Shown piece after piece: positions 1 through 10,019 of a DNA stretch of 64,000 nt. Position numbers and translations under genes: made by a program. Positions within the stretch are counted from its first letter, which is position 1, and every line of letters starts with the position of its first letter. Below the pieces are notes generated by a model, which saw only the letters and a list, made by a program, of their open reading frames with translations, made no database searches and was not told the origin of the DNA. The DNA is from Kitagawia praeruptora. Lineage: Eukaryota; Streptophyta; Magnoliopsida; Apiales; Apiaceae. The stretch covers positions 120,488,001 to 120,552,000 of the forward strand of contig CM075345.1 in the NCBI GenBank assembly GCA_037693485.1. Direction: 5' to 3'.

Positions 1-894
1 CTCATGCAGAGCAGATATGAGATGAGTATGATGGGAGAGTTGACATTCTTTCTAGGGTTGCAAGTCAGTCAAAGGAAGGATGGTATCTTTATCAGTCAAA
101 CCAAGTACATCAAGGATTTATTGAAAAAGTTTGACTTGGAAGATTGTTCACCTGCCAAGACACCCATGGCCACTGCCACTAAATTGGATGAAGATGCTAA
201 AGGCAAGAGAGTAGATATCTCAGTCTACAGAGGCATGGTTGGTTCTCTACTCTACCTCACTGCAAGTAGGCCAGACATCATGTTTGCTACATGCTTGTGT
301 GCAAGGTTTCAATCAAATCCAAAGGAATCACATTTGATTGCAATAAAAAGGATCTTTAGATATCTGAAGGGCACTCCTAACATGGGATTATGGTACCCTA
401 AGGACACAGGGTTCAATCTGGTTGGCTACTCTGATGCTGATTATGCTGGATGCAGAGTGGATAGGAAAAGCACCTCAGGAAGCTGCCAGTTCCTTGGACA
501 AAGGTTAGTTTCTTGGTATAGCAAGAAGCAACAATCTGTGTCAACTTCTACAGCTGAGGCTGAATACATAGCTGCTGGAAGTTGCTGTGCTCAAGTGCTT
601 TGGATTAGAAATCAACTTAGAGATTATGGACTTGTGTTGGAAAGAATTCCAATCATGTGTGACAACACAAGTGCAATCTCTATAGTTGCCAATCCTGTCA
701 ATCATTCTAGAACAAAGCACATTGACATCAGATATCATTTCATAAGAGAACATGCAACTAATGGAACCATTGAGTTACATTATGTCTCTACAGATAAACA
801 ACTAGCTGATATATTCACTAAGCCATTAGATGAAGCCACCTTCACAAGGTTGGTAAGTGAGATTGGAATGCTGAATTCTTCAGATTCTGGCTAA
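1..894 (+). CDS. Copia element A pol, 3' part: end of reverse transcriptase plus RNase H
   Basis: The reading frame is open from the first base, so the polyprotein begins upstream of the window. The visible part starts near MSMMGELTFFLGLQV, the conserved block late in copia reverse transcriptase. It continues through KTPMATATKL and RGMVGSLLYLT into RNase H, where the acidic positions lie in SDADYAG, AEAEYIAA and CDNTSA. It ends with DIFTKPLDE, typical of copia pol C-termini, and a TAA/TAG-type stop at 892-894. No frameshift or internal stop is visible. The closest lineage by sequence is the Sirevirus (SIRE1/Maximus) group. Domains essential for retrotransposition upstream (gag, protease, integrase) are outside the window. 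Confidence 0.95.
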   Translation, partial: LMQSRYEMSMMGELTFFLGLQVSQRKDGIFISQTKYIKDLLKKFDLEDCSPAKTPMATATKLDEDAKGKRVDISVYRGMVGSLLYLTASRPDIMFATCLCARFQSNPKESHLIAIKRIFRYLKGTPNMGLWYPKDTGFNLVGYSDADYAGCRVDRKSTSGSCQFLGQRLVSWYSKKQQSVSTSTAEAEYIAAGSCCAQVLWIRNQLRDYGLVLERIPIMCDNTSAISIVANPVNHSRTKHIDIRYHFIREHATNGTIELHYVSTDKQLADIFTKPLDEATFTRLVSEIGMLNSSDSG

Positions 895-1739
895 GTGAAT
901 ACATCATCTAGATTGTTGCAGCAGTAAACACTTACTTTATCTAAATTCTCAATATTTTTGGAGTAAGTGTTGGCTGAAATATGATTTATAAATATTTCAA
1001 ATCTGTTGCATATGTTGAAAATCATATTTTTATTAACTTAAAATTTCTATGAAATTTTGAGAAAATCACTATTTGGTTTGCTAGGATATTTTTCAATGAA
1101 TATGTCTGGTAAATTTTTACAAGATAGTGAAAATCAAATTTTTATGAGTGATGGGTATAGTTCGATAAGTCAGACTTCTCGAATGATTCACTATTCGACA
1201 TCTCTAATAAGTCTCATTAGAGTACTCTTGAGTTCTCGATTAGAATCTTTCTGAGATATCGAATAGAGGAATTATTGACTTCTCGAATATAGTAACTGAG
1301 TTCTCGAATGACTGAGTTCTCGAACACTATATTTAAGTTCTCGAATAATTTGAAAAGGCTGAATTCTCGCTGAATTTTAACCGATTTTGGATTTTTATCT
1401 AAAAATTTAATTCACTCATAAAAACACATTTTATTTAATTTAGAATTATTTCTAAGTTAGATAACTGCCAGCTGTGAGTTTCTATCTGCTTGAGTTATCG
1501 ATTAAGCCATTCTTGACTTCTCGAATAGTTGTTTTCTACTTCTCGAATGCCTGACTTGTCGATACAAAACAGTCTGCTAATCGACAATTCAAGTACTCCA
1601 TACTTATACAATCTCACATCTATTCGATTCATTTCATTCGATTTCTCAAGCATCTACACTCTCTAAACCCCTGAAACCCTAGCTACGAAAAGCCAAATTT
1701 CTTCTTCAACCTTCAATTTCTTTTCTCTCTTTTACACAA
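895..1739 (+). promoter_or_regulatory. Element A spacer between pol and aORF: motif cluster, TATA-like site and leader
   Basis: This non-coding spacer looks like a promoter plus 5' leader. From about 1150 to 1630 it carries many copies of a TTCTCGAAT-type motif, described separately. A weak TATA-like CTTATACAA lies near 1603-1611. It is followed by a C/T-rich leader that contains GAAACCCTAG at 1673-1682, a telo-box typical of plant promoters and leaders. The aORF ATG at 1740 follows directly in an AAATGGC context. The inference is that the aORF has its own transcription start and does not depend only on the LTR. Confidence 0.6.
1150..1630 (+). repeat. Family-A motif cluster upstream of the aORF (TTCTCGAAT type)
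   Basis: About fifteen copies of the sequence (A/G)(G/C)TTCTCGAAT and close variants occur here, for example near 1173, 1280, 1300, 1315, 1336, 1516 and 1540. Variants with TATCGA or GTCGA are also present. The same motif, mostly in reverse complement (ATTCGAGAA, ATTCGATATCTC), fills 6932-7350 of the LTR. Spacing is irregular, so this is a dispersed motif and not a simple tandem array. Confidence 0.8.
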
Positions 1740-4700
1740 ATGGCAACAGTAAAGTTCAACACCAACTTCATCGCTCTTACTAGCGATGTTGAAGCACCCA
1801 ATGCAAATTTCAAGTGCTTTGTGAAATGGATGGCTGAGTCATATATCAAGGATGCACTCTCTGCCAACCCAACTCTGTATCTCGATATTCTAGAACAATT
1901 CTGGAGTACTGCTATTGTGGAGGTTGTAGCCCTGGAAAACGCAATCACTTCCTATGTCATCTACTGCAAGGTTCAAGATAAGGAAATCACTATCACTACT
2001 GCAGACATGAACCAAGCACTAGGACTACAACAAGAGTCATTTGACAGAATGGCCACTAACGCAGAGTTGGAGGAATTCTTTGAGTTCATAAACTACTCAG
2101 ATGGGATTAACCTTGGAAAGCTAAACAGAAAGAATCTGAGAAAGGAGTGGAGCTATGTGTTTGCAACTCTTCTCCAAGTCTTCACTGCCAGGAAATCAAG
2201 CTTTGACCAAATCAGTGCACCTGTGCAGCAAATTGGATATGCTTTGGCCTATGGAAAGAAGATAGATGTTGGCCAAATCATACTTCAAGAATTATATGGG
2301 AGACTTGGTAAGAACACAACCAAGAGAGGTACTGATATTTTCTTCCCTCGCTTTATTCAATCTGTACTTAATTATAAAAATGCTTCATTGATTGAATTGC
2401 CTGGGATTGATAAAAATAAAATAGGCTATCCTAAGTCCATGACCAAACTCATTTTTGGTAACTTGGAAACTAGGAATGATGTGGATGTAAGACTGAACAT
2501 AACTCCTCATATGGAGAGTTTGTTTAGGACTTACCCCCACAACATGCCAACATTTGATGCAAAATCTAAGTTAGCACAGCCCAAGCAAGTAGAACAAAAT
2601 GCTAACCCAGGGCCTGCTAACCAACCCTCTCAACCAAACACTCTACCTCTTACTGAGCCAACTGCATCATCCTCTCAAAAGGGTGATGTTAGTAAAAAGA
2701 AGAGAAAGGAAGTAATGTCTGCACCTTTAAATATCTTGTCTGAAGCAGCATTGGCTGTTGAATTAGGTCTAGGAAGTGAGGAACCTGAGTCACCCTTACA
2801 CAGAACAAAGAAGAAGAAAACTAAGACCACCTCTTCAGTCACACAAATGGCTGAAGTTGTAAAATCAGGGGCACACAGCTCACTAGGTGTATCCTCTCAA
2901 CAGGGTGCACCTATAGAATCAAGCATCCTCCCCAATGCACCATCTTGTATAGAGTCAGCACATGGGAGTGATAAGGCTGGCACAACACTGAGTGGAGAGC
3001 ACATCACTTTTGAAACTCCCTCTATCTCTCAGGGGGAGTTGCCAAAATCTACTCTAAAACACACTTCTCTTCCAGAATCTATCTCTGAAATTTCTTTGGA
3101 GCCTGCAACTCAGACAACTGAGATGCAAGGTATTGATCATCAAGAATTCTTTTCTCTTGATGAGCCAATAATTTCAAGTGACTTAGTGCATGACACTTTG
3201 TTCACCACTCAGAACCCACATTTAGATGGTGAGGGAATGCATGCTGAGGCATATCCTAATGACACCATCACAAACACAGAGGTTCCCCTAGTTTTTACTA
3301 GAGACTCTGTGCCTGTGTCAACTGCTGGTGTAATTCATCCCACTTCTGTGGTGACACCAGTAGTAGAGTCAATCCATCCGGTTACAGAAGTTGCATCTGT
3401 AACTGAGGAGACTAGCTTACCTAGCTCTAGCTCTGACTTCATGTCAACATGGCTGAAGCCTGTGCAACATGACAGTGCTTCAGGATCAGGGTCTGTTCCA
3501 CAACAATTGACGGTTGAAGCACTTCAAAGCTTAATTGTGGATCAGATTCCTGAGTTCACAAAGATTGCTCAGCACCTTCTCACTGCAGACATGCCCAATC
3601 CAGACTATGAGGCTATTCTGTTATGCCATAGGGATGATGTGGAAGTGCAGAAGTCAAAGATCATTGATGATGCTGAGAGAGATGGCAACATAGATGCCTG
3701 GTTGCAAGGAAAATATGATATTACTCTCGATGAAGCACTTCAGTATCTCAGGGAGGAATACATCACTTCACTGGGCTCCAATGCAAAATCCCTGTCACCT
3801 GGTGAAGTGTATGAAGCTGTAAATGACTCCTACAAGGGTTTCCTCAAGGCTGCACACTATCTTGGCAAGGGAGTCAAAACTGAAGTCAACAGGGTGTGTG
3901 ATAAGACAGCCACTTCAGTAGCAGAAGTCAAGAGGGCCTTTGATGCTAAATTTCCTCAATTGGACAGTGTGTTCAAGGACATCAAACACTGCAACTCCAC
4001 CTGCACTCAGGTGGACAATGGGCTGGCTATGCTAAAAGATGCTGTCACAGGTCTGGGGCATCAATTTCAGAATCTATCTGACCAGACTACAGATGCCAAT
4101 GCCATGCTGAGGATAATGTTCAAGAATCTCTATGGAGATAGGCTAGTGACTGATGTTCCTGTGCATGAATTGTCTAAATATGAAGTGAAGAGGCTGCAGG
4201 ATCAATCTTTATCTGGTTTTAAGGCCAATGAGCTATTCACTAAGGTCAACACTCTTGAGCAGGAGGTAGCTACTCTCACCAAGACCAATGCTCATCTCAC
4301 AGAAAAGGTTGCATTGCTAAATGATCAGTTGGACACTCAAGCATCCACCACAGCTGATGTCCTTCTGCATCAACAAACCATGTTAGCTGCAATGATGAAG
4401 CATATGGGTCTCCCTCTACCTGATGAATCTTCAATCCCAAAGGACATTTCTACAGCCTCTGTGCCTGACAACAAGCCTAAGGGGGAGAAGAAGGCTAGGA
4501 GGAACTCAAATTCAAAGGGGGAGACAAAGGGAGAGAAAGGCATAATAATCAAAGAGGGTGGTCAACAAAGGGCTTCTAAGTCTCTAGCAAATGTGCCTGG
4601 CAAAGGAAAATCCAAAGTGGATGAGCCTCCATCTATCTTGCCAATTGTCACTCTACCAACTGTGCACATCACTACTCTTGGAGGACAAAAGCAATCCATA

Positions 4701-6488
4701 ACTACCACAGTGGTTGCAGGGAGTATGCCATCTGACAAACCTCCAATCTCTATATCTGAGAGTGCCAAGCCTGTAGAAGTCAAAGTTGTTACTGAGGCCA
4801 AGCTACAAGAAGTTGCTAACTCCAATGACTATCATGATAAAGCCTTCTTGGAGTTTCTGAAAGCCATAAGGGAACAGGTTGGTGACACTCAGTTTTATCT
4901 GAGGGAGGTGAAGAAGCAGATAGACTACATCACTGTCATCCCCAAGAAAGTCAACAATTTATGGGTCAAGGAGATAGTGATGGTTTCCAAACTAAAGATA
5001 TGGCATCTAACATACCAGACTCTACAAGACCTAAAGCACTCAGAGATAGATGCCATACTTGAGATCATTGAGAAGAAAAATGAGAACAGCAAGAGTCTGT
5101 TTGATGATTTGAGGAATGGTCAACCTACAAGGCTACCAGAAGTGATCAAGAAGCCATGGACAATTATTTATCAGTCTGGTACCAGAATTGAAGATATCAA
5201 GCAATTGGTCATTCCCCATGATCTCACCTCCAGAAATCACAGACTGATCATTGCTATCATTGATCAATTACAGAAGAAGGTTGGAGCCAGAAATGCTGAA
5301 GAAATTGAGGCACTGCATATCCTCAGAACCTATATTGCAACTGGTGAAATTCCAGAGATGGCTCAACCTAGGAGAAATAAGGATGATGATTCTGAAGACA
5401 AAGGTGATGGGAGGAGAAGACATCACAGGAGAGATAAGGGTGATGAAGATAAGAAGAAAAAGGGAGACAAGGATGATGATGACCAAGGTAAAACATATGT
5501 GAGAAAGAGTGGAAGACAGCAAGCCTTAGGCACTGCTAGCAGTAATCTCACCACAACACAAGACTCTAAGTCTAGGGTGAATACTGTTAGTAGTGACCTA
5601 GCAAAATCTACATCTATGGCTTCTGCAACTGTCTTACCATCTCAAGAAAAGAAGAAGATTCAAGTCAAGAAACCATGTGTATGTTTCAGAAAGCAATCTG
5701 CTAATGGAATACTACTATGGTCTACCAACCAAGGTCAAAGATTTCTGCCAAGCAACCATGTCAAGAGGATAAAATTTAAACATGCTGCAAGGAGAGTGAA
5801 GCTATCCAAATCTAGAGCCCTAACAATCATTCCAGGATTAAAGCTCCAGCCACTTGATGAAGACTTTGATGAAGAGCAACTGCTATTTCTAAGAGCTCAA
5901 AAGATATGCTATGCTGCAATTGTGGATGACCACCTTGTAATCAAGTACACTGATGGGAAAGAAATGAAATTCAAACAAGGGGGTTGTCAACATTGGGGTA
6001 AATTGTATGAGATAGAAAGAATCATTGCATTGCTGGATTCTAAGGACAAGGTGGAGAAAGTATGGAAGCTGGAATTGATTGACTTTGTGAAAATGAAGAA
6101 AGAATATGCTGAGAAGATAAGGAAGGGCTGCTATGAGAAATGGTTAGAAAGGGAGAAAGAAATTGATAGACTGGAGATTGAAGCAGAAAAGCTAAGGGCA
6201 AAGGGATTGTGTAGAGTTCAGTTTGATCCCTATGTGGTGAAGTATAGGAGGAGAAATGGAGACAATGTCAATATAAGAATGAACCTACTCAGTCACTATC
6301 CTGCCAACATTCTGAAGCCAGTGCTTGAAGATTTCAAAAACTCTATTATGATTGAAGAATTGGATGCTATGACAGAAATCATGAGAGCAGTAGATGAGAT
6401 TGCAAGAAAGGAGAAAGAAAGGAAACAGAAAGCATATGATGATCTACAAGCCAAAGCAATGGAGATGCAATCAAAAGAAAATGGCTAG
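1740..6488 (+). CDS. Element A additional ORF (aORF, the 'env-like' position), intact, 1582 aa
   Basis: This ORF sits between pol and the 3' LTR, where Sireviruses carry an extra or env-like gene. Residues 1-230 form the best conserved block, with NPTLYLDILEQFWSTA and a FFPRFIQSVL motif. They resemble N-terminal blocks of unnamed proteins common in asterid copia elements, which share a Y-A-L-x-x-N-P-T...EQFWST pattern (recalled, not searched). Residues 270-600 are S/T/P-rich. A heptad-like coiled coil lies at about 829-866. Lys-rich stretches follow at 900-940, a highly charged D/K/R tract at 1211-1250, and a helical C-terminal part rich in K and E. I see no signal peptide and no convincing membrane segment, so an envelope role is not supported. 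A nuclear or nucleic-acid-binding role is possible. The start follows a CT-rich leader. Unlike B and C, this copy is unbroken. Confidence 0.85.
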   Translation: MATVKFNTNFIALTSDVEAPNANFKCFVKWMAESYIKDALSANPTLYLDILEQFWSTAIVEVVALENAITSYVIYCKVQDKEITITTADMNQALGLQQESFDRMATNAELEEFFEFINYSDGINLGKLNRKNLRKEWSYVFATLLQVFTARKSSFDQISAPVQQIGYALAYGKKIDVGQIILQELYGRLGKNTTKRGTDIFFPRFIQSVLNYKNASLIELPGIDKNKIGYPKSMTKLIFGNLETRNDVDVRLNITPHMESLFRTYPHNMPTFDAKSKLAQPKQVEQNANPGPANQPSQPNTLPLTEPTASSSQKGDVSKKKRKEVMSAPLNILSEAALAVELGLGSEEPESPLHRTKKKKTKTTSSVTQMAEVVKSGAHSSLGVSSQQGAPIESSILPNAPSCIESAHGSDKAGTTLSGEHITFETPSISQGELPKSTLKHTSLPESISEISLEPATQTTEMQGIDHQEFFSLDEPIISSDLVHDTLFTTQNPHLDGEGMHAEAYPNDTITNTEVPLVFTRDSVPVSTAGVIHPTSVVTPVVESIHPVTEVASVTEETSLPSSSSDFMSTWLKPVQHDSASGSGSVPQQLTVEALQSLIVDQIPEFTKIAQHLLTADMPNPDYEAILLCHRDDVEVQKSKIIDDAERDGNIDAWLQGKYDITLDEALQYLREEYITSLGSNAKSLSPGEVYEAVNDSYKGFLKAAHYLGKGVKTEVNRVCDKTATSVAEVKRAFDAKFPQLDSVFKDIKHCNSTCTQVDNGLAMLKDAVTGLGHQFQNLSDQTTDANAMLRIMFKNLYGDRLVTDVPVHELSKYEVKRLQDQSLSGFKANELFTKVNTLEQEVATLTKTNAHLTEKVALLNDQLDTQASTTADVLLHQQTMLAAMMKHMGLPLPDESSIPKDISTASVPDNKPKGEKKARRNSNSKGETKGEKGIIIKEGGQQRASKSLANVPGKGKSKVDEPPSILPIVTLPTVHITTLGGQKQSITTTVVAGSMPSDKPPISISESAKPVEVKVVTEAKLQEVANSNDYHDKAFLEFLKAIREQVGDTQFYLREVKKQIDYITVIPKKVNNLWVKEIVMVSKLKIWHLTYQTLQDLKHSEIDAILEIIEKKNENSKSLFDDLRNGQPTRLPEVIKKPWTIIYQSGTRIEDIKQLVIPHDLTSRNHRLIIAIIDQLQKKVGARNAEEIEALHILRTYIATGEIPEMAQPRRNKDDDSEDKGDGRRRHHRRDKGDEDKKKKGDKDDDDQGKTYVRKSGRQQALGTASSNLTTTQDSKSRVNTVSSDLAKSTSMASATVLPSQEKKKIQVKKPCVCFRKQSANGILLWSTNQGQRFLPSNHVKRIKFKHAARRVKLSKSRALTIIPGLKLQPLDEDFDEEQLLFLRAQKICYAAIVDDHLVIKYTDGKEMKFKQGGCQHWGKLYEIERIIALLDSKDKVEKVWKLELIDFVKMKKEYAEKIRKGCYEKWLEREKEIDRLEIEAEKLRAKGLCRVQFDPYVVKYRRRNGDNVNIRMNLLSHYPANILKPVLEDFKNSIMIEELDAMTEIMRAVDEIARKEKERKQKAYDDLQAKAMEMQSKENG

Positions 6489-6634
6489 TACCTCATCATA
6501 CTGTAAGAGTATTTATCTTGTAATTTCATTTATGTGTTCAATCAAAACACATACCTGTACTTTTAAAGTTTTATCTTTATGTATGTTAGGCTTGTTATCA
6601 GACATGAAATTGTGACTAAGGGTCTCACTCACAA
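6489..6634 (+). other. Element A aORF 3' untranslated stretch
   Basis: This is a short T-rich stretch between the aORF stop and the polypurine tract. I see no further gene. It probably serves as the 3' UTR before polyadenylation in the LTR. Confidence 0.5.
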
Positions 6635-6646
6635 TTTGGGGGAGAT
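6635..6646 (+). other. Element A polypurine tract
   Basis: TTTGGGGGAGAT lies directly before the LTR start TGTTAG. It is the primer site for plus-strand DNA synthesis. The same G5AGA core precedes the 3' LTRs of elements B and C on the opposite strand. Confidence 0.85.
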
Positions 6647-7940
6647 TGTTAGTTACAGAGGCATGCCTGTACACATCTAATAACAAGCCTAATTGTTTGT
6701 AATGCTTTGCATTACTTACATGACCTCTTAACTGAGGGAACCTCTAGTTGTAGAGTTTCTGTTTGTATTGTACCTGTAGAAGGCATCAAATCCTAGTTGT
6801 GTAATTGTACAAATAGAGTCTAGAATAATGCTTGAAAGAAGTTCCAAGGTTCATGCCTCAAGCAAAGAGTTAAAGACTGTCAAATAATCACAGTTGGGAT
6901 TTGAAGAAATGAAGAATTTGCCTAAGTACCAATTCGAGAAGTATATTTGTCTATTCGAGAAGTCCAGCATTCGAGAAGTCAGAGATTCGATATCTCAAGA
7001 CACTATTCGATATCTCTGAATACACTGTTCGATATCTCATTCGATATCTCAGGGATTCGATATGTCTACTACTCTATTCGAGATCTCAAGAAGTCAACAA
7101 GTCAAGATGGTATTCGAGTTCTCAAAGAGTCAACAAGTCAAAGTTCCATTCGATATCTCAAAGACTCAGAAAGCTATTCGACAACTCGAGGATTCGATAA
7201 GTCAAATGCTCTATTCGACAACTCAAGGAATCCTGATGGAAAAGAGCTATTCGAGAAGTGGTTCGATATGTCACTATAACAGTATTCGAGAACTCGGAGT
7301 TATCGATCAAGTCAATTCTAGTTCTCGAATCACTTACTTAGTCACTTCTCGAATACATTCTTGGAGACAAAATACTGAAGAAATTGTACAAGTCAGAAAC
7401 CTGCAACAAGCCAATGCACTTTATGGACCACAATCTGTAACGTGCTCTGGAAAGCCTACAAGGAAGCTTGGAGAGATATAGAAGAGACAAGGAGCTAAAG
7501 AAGTGGATCTAAACAGGCTTTGCAAAGTCAAATCTGTAACCGTTTGGACTCTTACTCAAAAAGGATAGACAGACTAGAAAGTAATTTGTTTAGCTACCTT
7601 ATTTGTAGTAAGCAGGCTGTATCCATGTTCTATAAGGACACAGCCTCACTTCATAACTTAGTAACTTTTGTGAGTCAAGTTTTTCATACACTGTAAGCTA
7701 TATCTCTCTGAGAAAAACGAAGCTGAGAATACTACCATTTGTATTCACAGATTGTAGCAACCTTTATCTAATATACATTAGATTAAAGTGATATTGTGTC
7801 TTGTGTTGTTTATTTATCCGCACCTTAATTTCTGCACACACAGGCACTTATCTGCTACACAGACTCAACCCAAGAAAAGTTCAAGAATCCATTCACCCCC
7901 CCCCCCTTCTGTATTCTTTTACCGTGTTCAATACTCAACA
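6647..7940 (+). repeat. Element A 3' LTR (about 1294 bp)
   Basis: The LTR begins TGTTAG straight after the polypurine tract and ends ACTCAACA. It then joins the remnant of element B's LTR. It holds a dense motif array at 6932-7350 and a TATA-like CTATAAGGA near 7630. A C-run lies near 7900. A second, diverged LTR of the same family lies at 29705-33795, which supports the ends chosen here. The short ORFs inside (for example 6947-7481) only reflect the repeated motif and are not genes. Confidence 0.85.
6932..7350 (+). repeat. Family-A motif array in the LTR (ATTCGANANSTC)
   Basis: About nineteen copies of ATTCGAGAAGTC, ATTCGATATCTC, ATTCGACAACTC and relatives occur in about 420 bp, roughly 280 bp upstream of the TATA-like site at 7630. 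Two copies near 7320 and 7336 are in the opposite orientation. The same array is kept in the diverged LTR copy at 29975-30355. Confidence 0.85.
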
Positions 7941-7995
7941 ACAATTTTGATTGATTGATTGTGAAGTTATCATCAAGTACAACATATTCCTAACA
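7941..7995 (-). repeat. Element B 3' LTR remnant
   Basis: These 55 bp match the outer end of the right LTR (29014-29068) and end CCTAACA next to a polypurine tract. The match stops exactly where the LTR of element A ends (7940). The best explanation is insertion of A into this LTR. Confidence 0.85.
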
Positions 7996-8007
7996 ATCTC
8001 CCCCAAT
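7996..8007 (-). other. Element B polypurine tract
   Basis: On the minus strand this reads AATTGGGGGAGAT and abuts the LTR end. It is the counterpart of the tract at 6635-6646. Confidence 0.8.
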
Positions 8008-8190
8008 TTATACTTGATGGCAATAAAGCATAAATTTAGGACCTTGATGATAACAAAACATTCCTAAGGATATATATGGAACTATGCAAAAATTGTATTA
8101 AGCTACAAAAATTAAAATACAGCAAGTTTGAGAAATTTACAGAGAGGTACTCCTCTAGACTGAGCAAATTAATACTGTTTCTTCTATCTG
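8008..8190 (-). other. Element B aORF 3' untranslated stretch
   Basis: This stretch lies between the CACTA-1 insertion point and the polypurine tract. If CACTA-1 is removed, the aORF stops within two codons of the insertion point, so this part is non-coding. I see no other feature in it. Confidence 0.5.
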
Positions 8191-8680
8191 CACTAGTACA
8201 GAAATGACCTATAGCGTCGCCACCTATAGCGTCGGTTATTGACCTATTGCGTCGCACTTTAACCTATTGCGTCGGTTGTTTACATTAACCGACGCTATAG
8301 GCCTACTGCCAGAAGCTTTAGCGTCGGTTGTTTGCATTAACCGACGCTATAGGTATACCTCTAGCGTCGCCCATTAAAATGTCGGCGCTATAGGTATACC
8401 TCTAGCGTCGCCCATAAAATGCCGACGCTATAGGCTATACCTATAGTGTCGCCCCCTAAAATGCCGACGCTATAGGTATAGCGTATAGCGTCGCCCCTCA
8501 AAAGGGCGACGCTATAGGTATAGCTTATAGCGTCGCCCTTTGAAATGCCGACGCTATAGGTGTAACTCAGAAATAACAATATAGCGTCGCACCTATAGCG
8601 TCGGTTGTTTGAATTAACCGCCGCTATAGGTGTAGCTTATATCGTCGCCCCTTAAAATGCCGACGCTATAGGTATAACTT
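8191..8680 (+). repeat. CACTA-1 left subterminal repeats (CCTATAGCGTCGG)
   Basis: About twenty copies of CCTATAGCGTCG(G/C) alternate in direct and inverted orientation, often as inverted pairs flanking short spacers. In En/Spm-type elements, subterminal arrays bind the element's own TNPA-like protein. The motif here differs from those in CACTA-2 and CACTA-3. Confidence 0.85.
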
Positions 8681-8712
8681 AAATAAATAAATAAATATAA
8701 GAATAAAGGCCA

Positions 8713-9050
8713 AAAAATTAAATAAAAATAGGAGAAATGACAATTTTTGAAAATAAATTCATACACACCAAAGTACTCATACTCACTATTTGTGTGATGA
8801 ATGTTACCTTATTTTCACTAATTTTCCATTTTTTTTATTTTTTCCCCATTTTTAACTAGTTTGTCAAATAAATCAAAAAATTAAATAAAAATAGGGAAAA
8901 TCACAATTTTTGAAAATAAATTCATACACACCAAAGTAGTCATACTCACTATTTGTGTGATGAATTTTAACATACTTTCACTAATTTTCCATTTTTTTTA
9001 TTTTTCCACTTTTTTAACTAGTTTGTCAAATAAATCAAAAAATTAAATAT
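8713..9050 (+). repeat. Two-copy tandem repeat of about 165 bp in CACTA-1
   Basis: The block beginning AAAAAATTAAATAAAAATAG is repeated once with few differences. Both copies include ATTCATACACACCAAAGTA and end near TTTGTCAAATAAATC. It is AT-rich and non-coding. Confidence 0.8.
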
Positions 9051-9299
9051 ATTAAACTTGTAGATCTAATTTTTGATCGATATTTGTCAATTTTTGAAAT
9101 TTTATCCATCCAAATATACCATTTTAATTGTAATTGTACTAATTTAACTTTTTGAAAAAAAATTTGTAGCCACACACACCAGCTACAAATTCTAATATTC
9201 CCAGTATACCCTCATTCCACACCCACACTCCAAGTCAATAAACAAATACAAAAGGGGTCATTAAGTAATTTCACGTTCAATCCGACCCGTTTAGAATTA

Positions 9300-9660
9300 C
9301 CCGTGTTCAATTATATACACAAAACCTATCTCTTTTATTCTCCGCCGCTTCAAATCTATTTCTCTTCGCTTTCTCCTTTTTATAATTCTCTCAATTCGCT
9401 CTCAATTCTTCGATTAATCTTCAAATTAATCTACCTTCGTCGTCTCTCTCATCGTACCAAAGAGGTTCGACTCTCTCTCTCTCTGAATCCACGGAAGAGA
9501 AGCTGTCGGAGAGTTGTTGGAGTTTCGCTTGAGGTCCCGGAGTTACCATGGTTAGCCGGAGAAGACGACGCCTGAGTAGGGTTCGGAGGTCGAAGTACAA
9601 GTAACAAGGTAGTGGGGAGTTGTTTTCGGTTCCTTTGGTTGAAAACAACTTCAAAATACT
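9300..9660 (+). other. CACTA-1 leader-like stretch (possible promoter and first exon)
   Basis: This C/T-rich stretch with repeated CTCTCT runs looks like a plant 5' leader. A short reading frame begins at the ATG at 9548 and ends after about 18 codons. A possible splice donor (CAAG|GTAGTG) lies near 9607. Similar leader-like stretches occupy the equivalent place in CACTA-2 and CACTA-3. No donor gene is recognised. Confidence 0.4.
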
Positions 9661-9818
9661 AGCTCAGTTTGGCTAGTATCAGTCACGCTGGTGGTGCTCT
9701 GAGTTAAGTCAGTTGTTGCAGTGCTCTGACCATGTGTGACTGTCATCTAACAAAGCCGGTTGGTTAGTATTTAAAATCCTTATTAAGCTTGTTTTTTTTT
9801 GATAAAAACGTACTTGCA

Positions 9819-10019
9819 TTAAAATATCTCAAAGTTACCGATGATACAATCTCGAGCGGAAACATTCCACTCCGAAAGACCTGACATAGAATATGTCGCC
9901 CTCGCTAAGCAATGAGCTACAATATTCGCAGACCTATATGTATAACACACTAACACTTCATCAAAGTGTTTATCCATATTATCCGTACAAGCCTCCAAGA
10001 TAATATAATCCAGCACCAA
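9819..10019 (-). pseudogene. LINE fragment: C-terminal RNase H of an L1-type element
   Basis: The minus-strand frame contains YRSANIVAHCLARA followed by a Met-Ser-rich tail. This matches the RNase H-like C-terminus of plant L1 reverse-transcriptase polyproteins (typical pattern R-x-A-N-x-V-A-H-x-L-A-R). Only about 66 codons remain, and the rest of the element is missing. It is opposite in orientation to the captured host exons. Confidence 0.65.

Noticed and set aside
1740..6488. Calling the aORF a retroviral envelope gene
   Set aside because: No signal peptide, membrane span or cleavage site is visible. Only its position between pol and LTR matches env.
6947..7481. Plus-strand frames in the A LTR as proteins
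   Set aside because: They reflect the repeated ATTCGA motif. The same happens in the diverged LTR copy at 30102-30494.
8388..8579. Minus-strand frame encoding repeated YTYSVGI as a repeat protein gene
   Set aside because: It is a translation of the CACTA-1 subterminal motif array.
8191..8680. CRISPR-like array
   Set aside because: Repeats alternate in orientation, spacing is irregular, and CACTA ends with a target duplication explain it. The DNA is plant nuclear.
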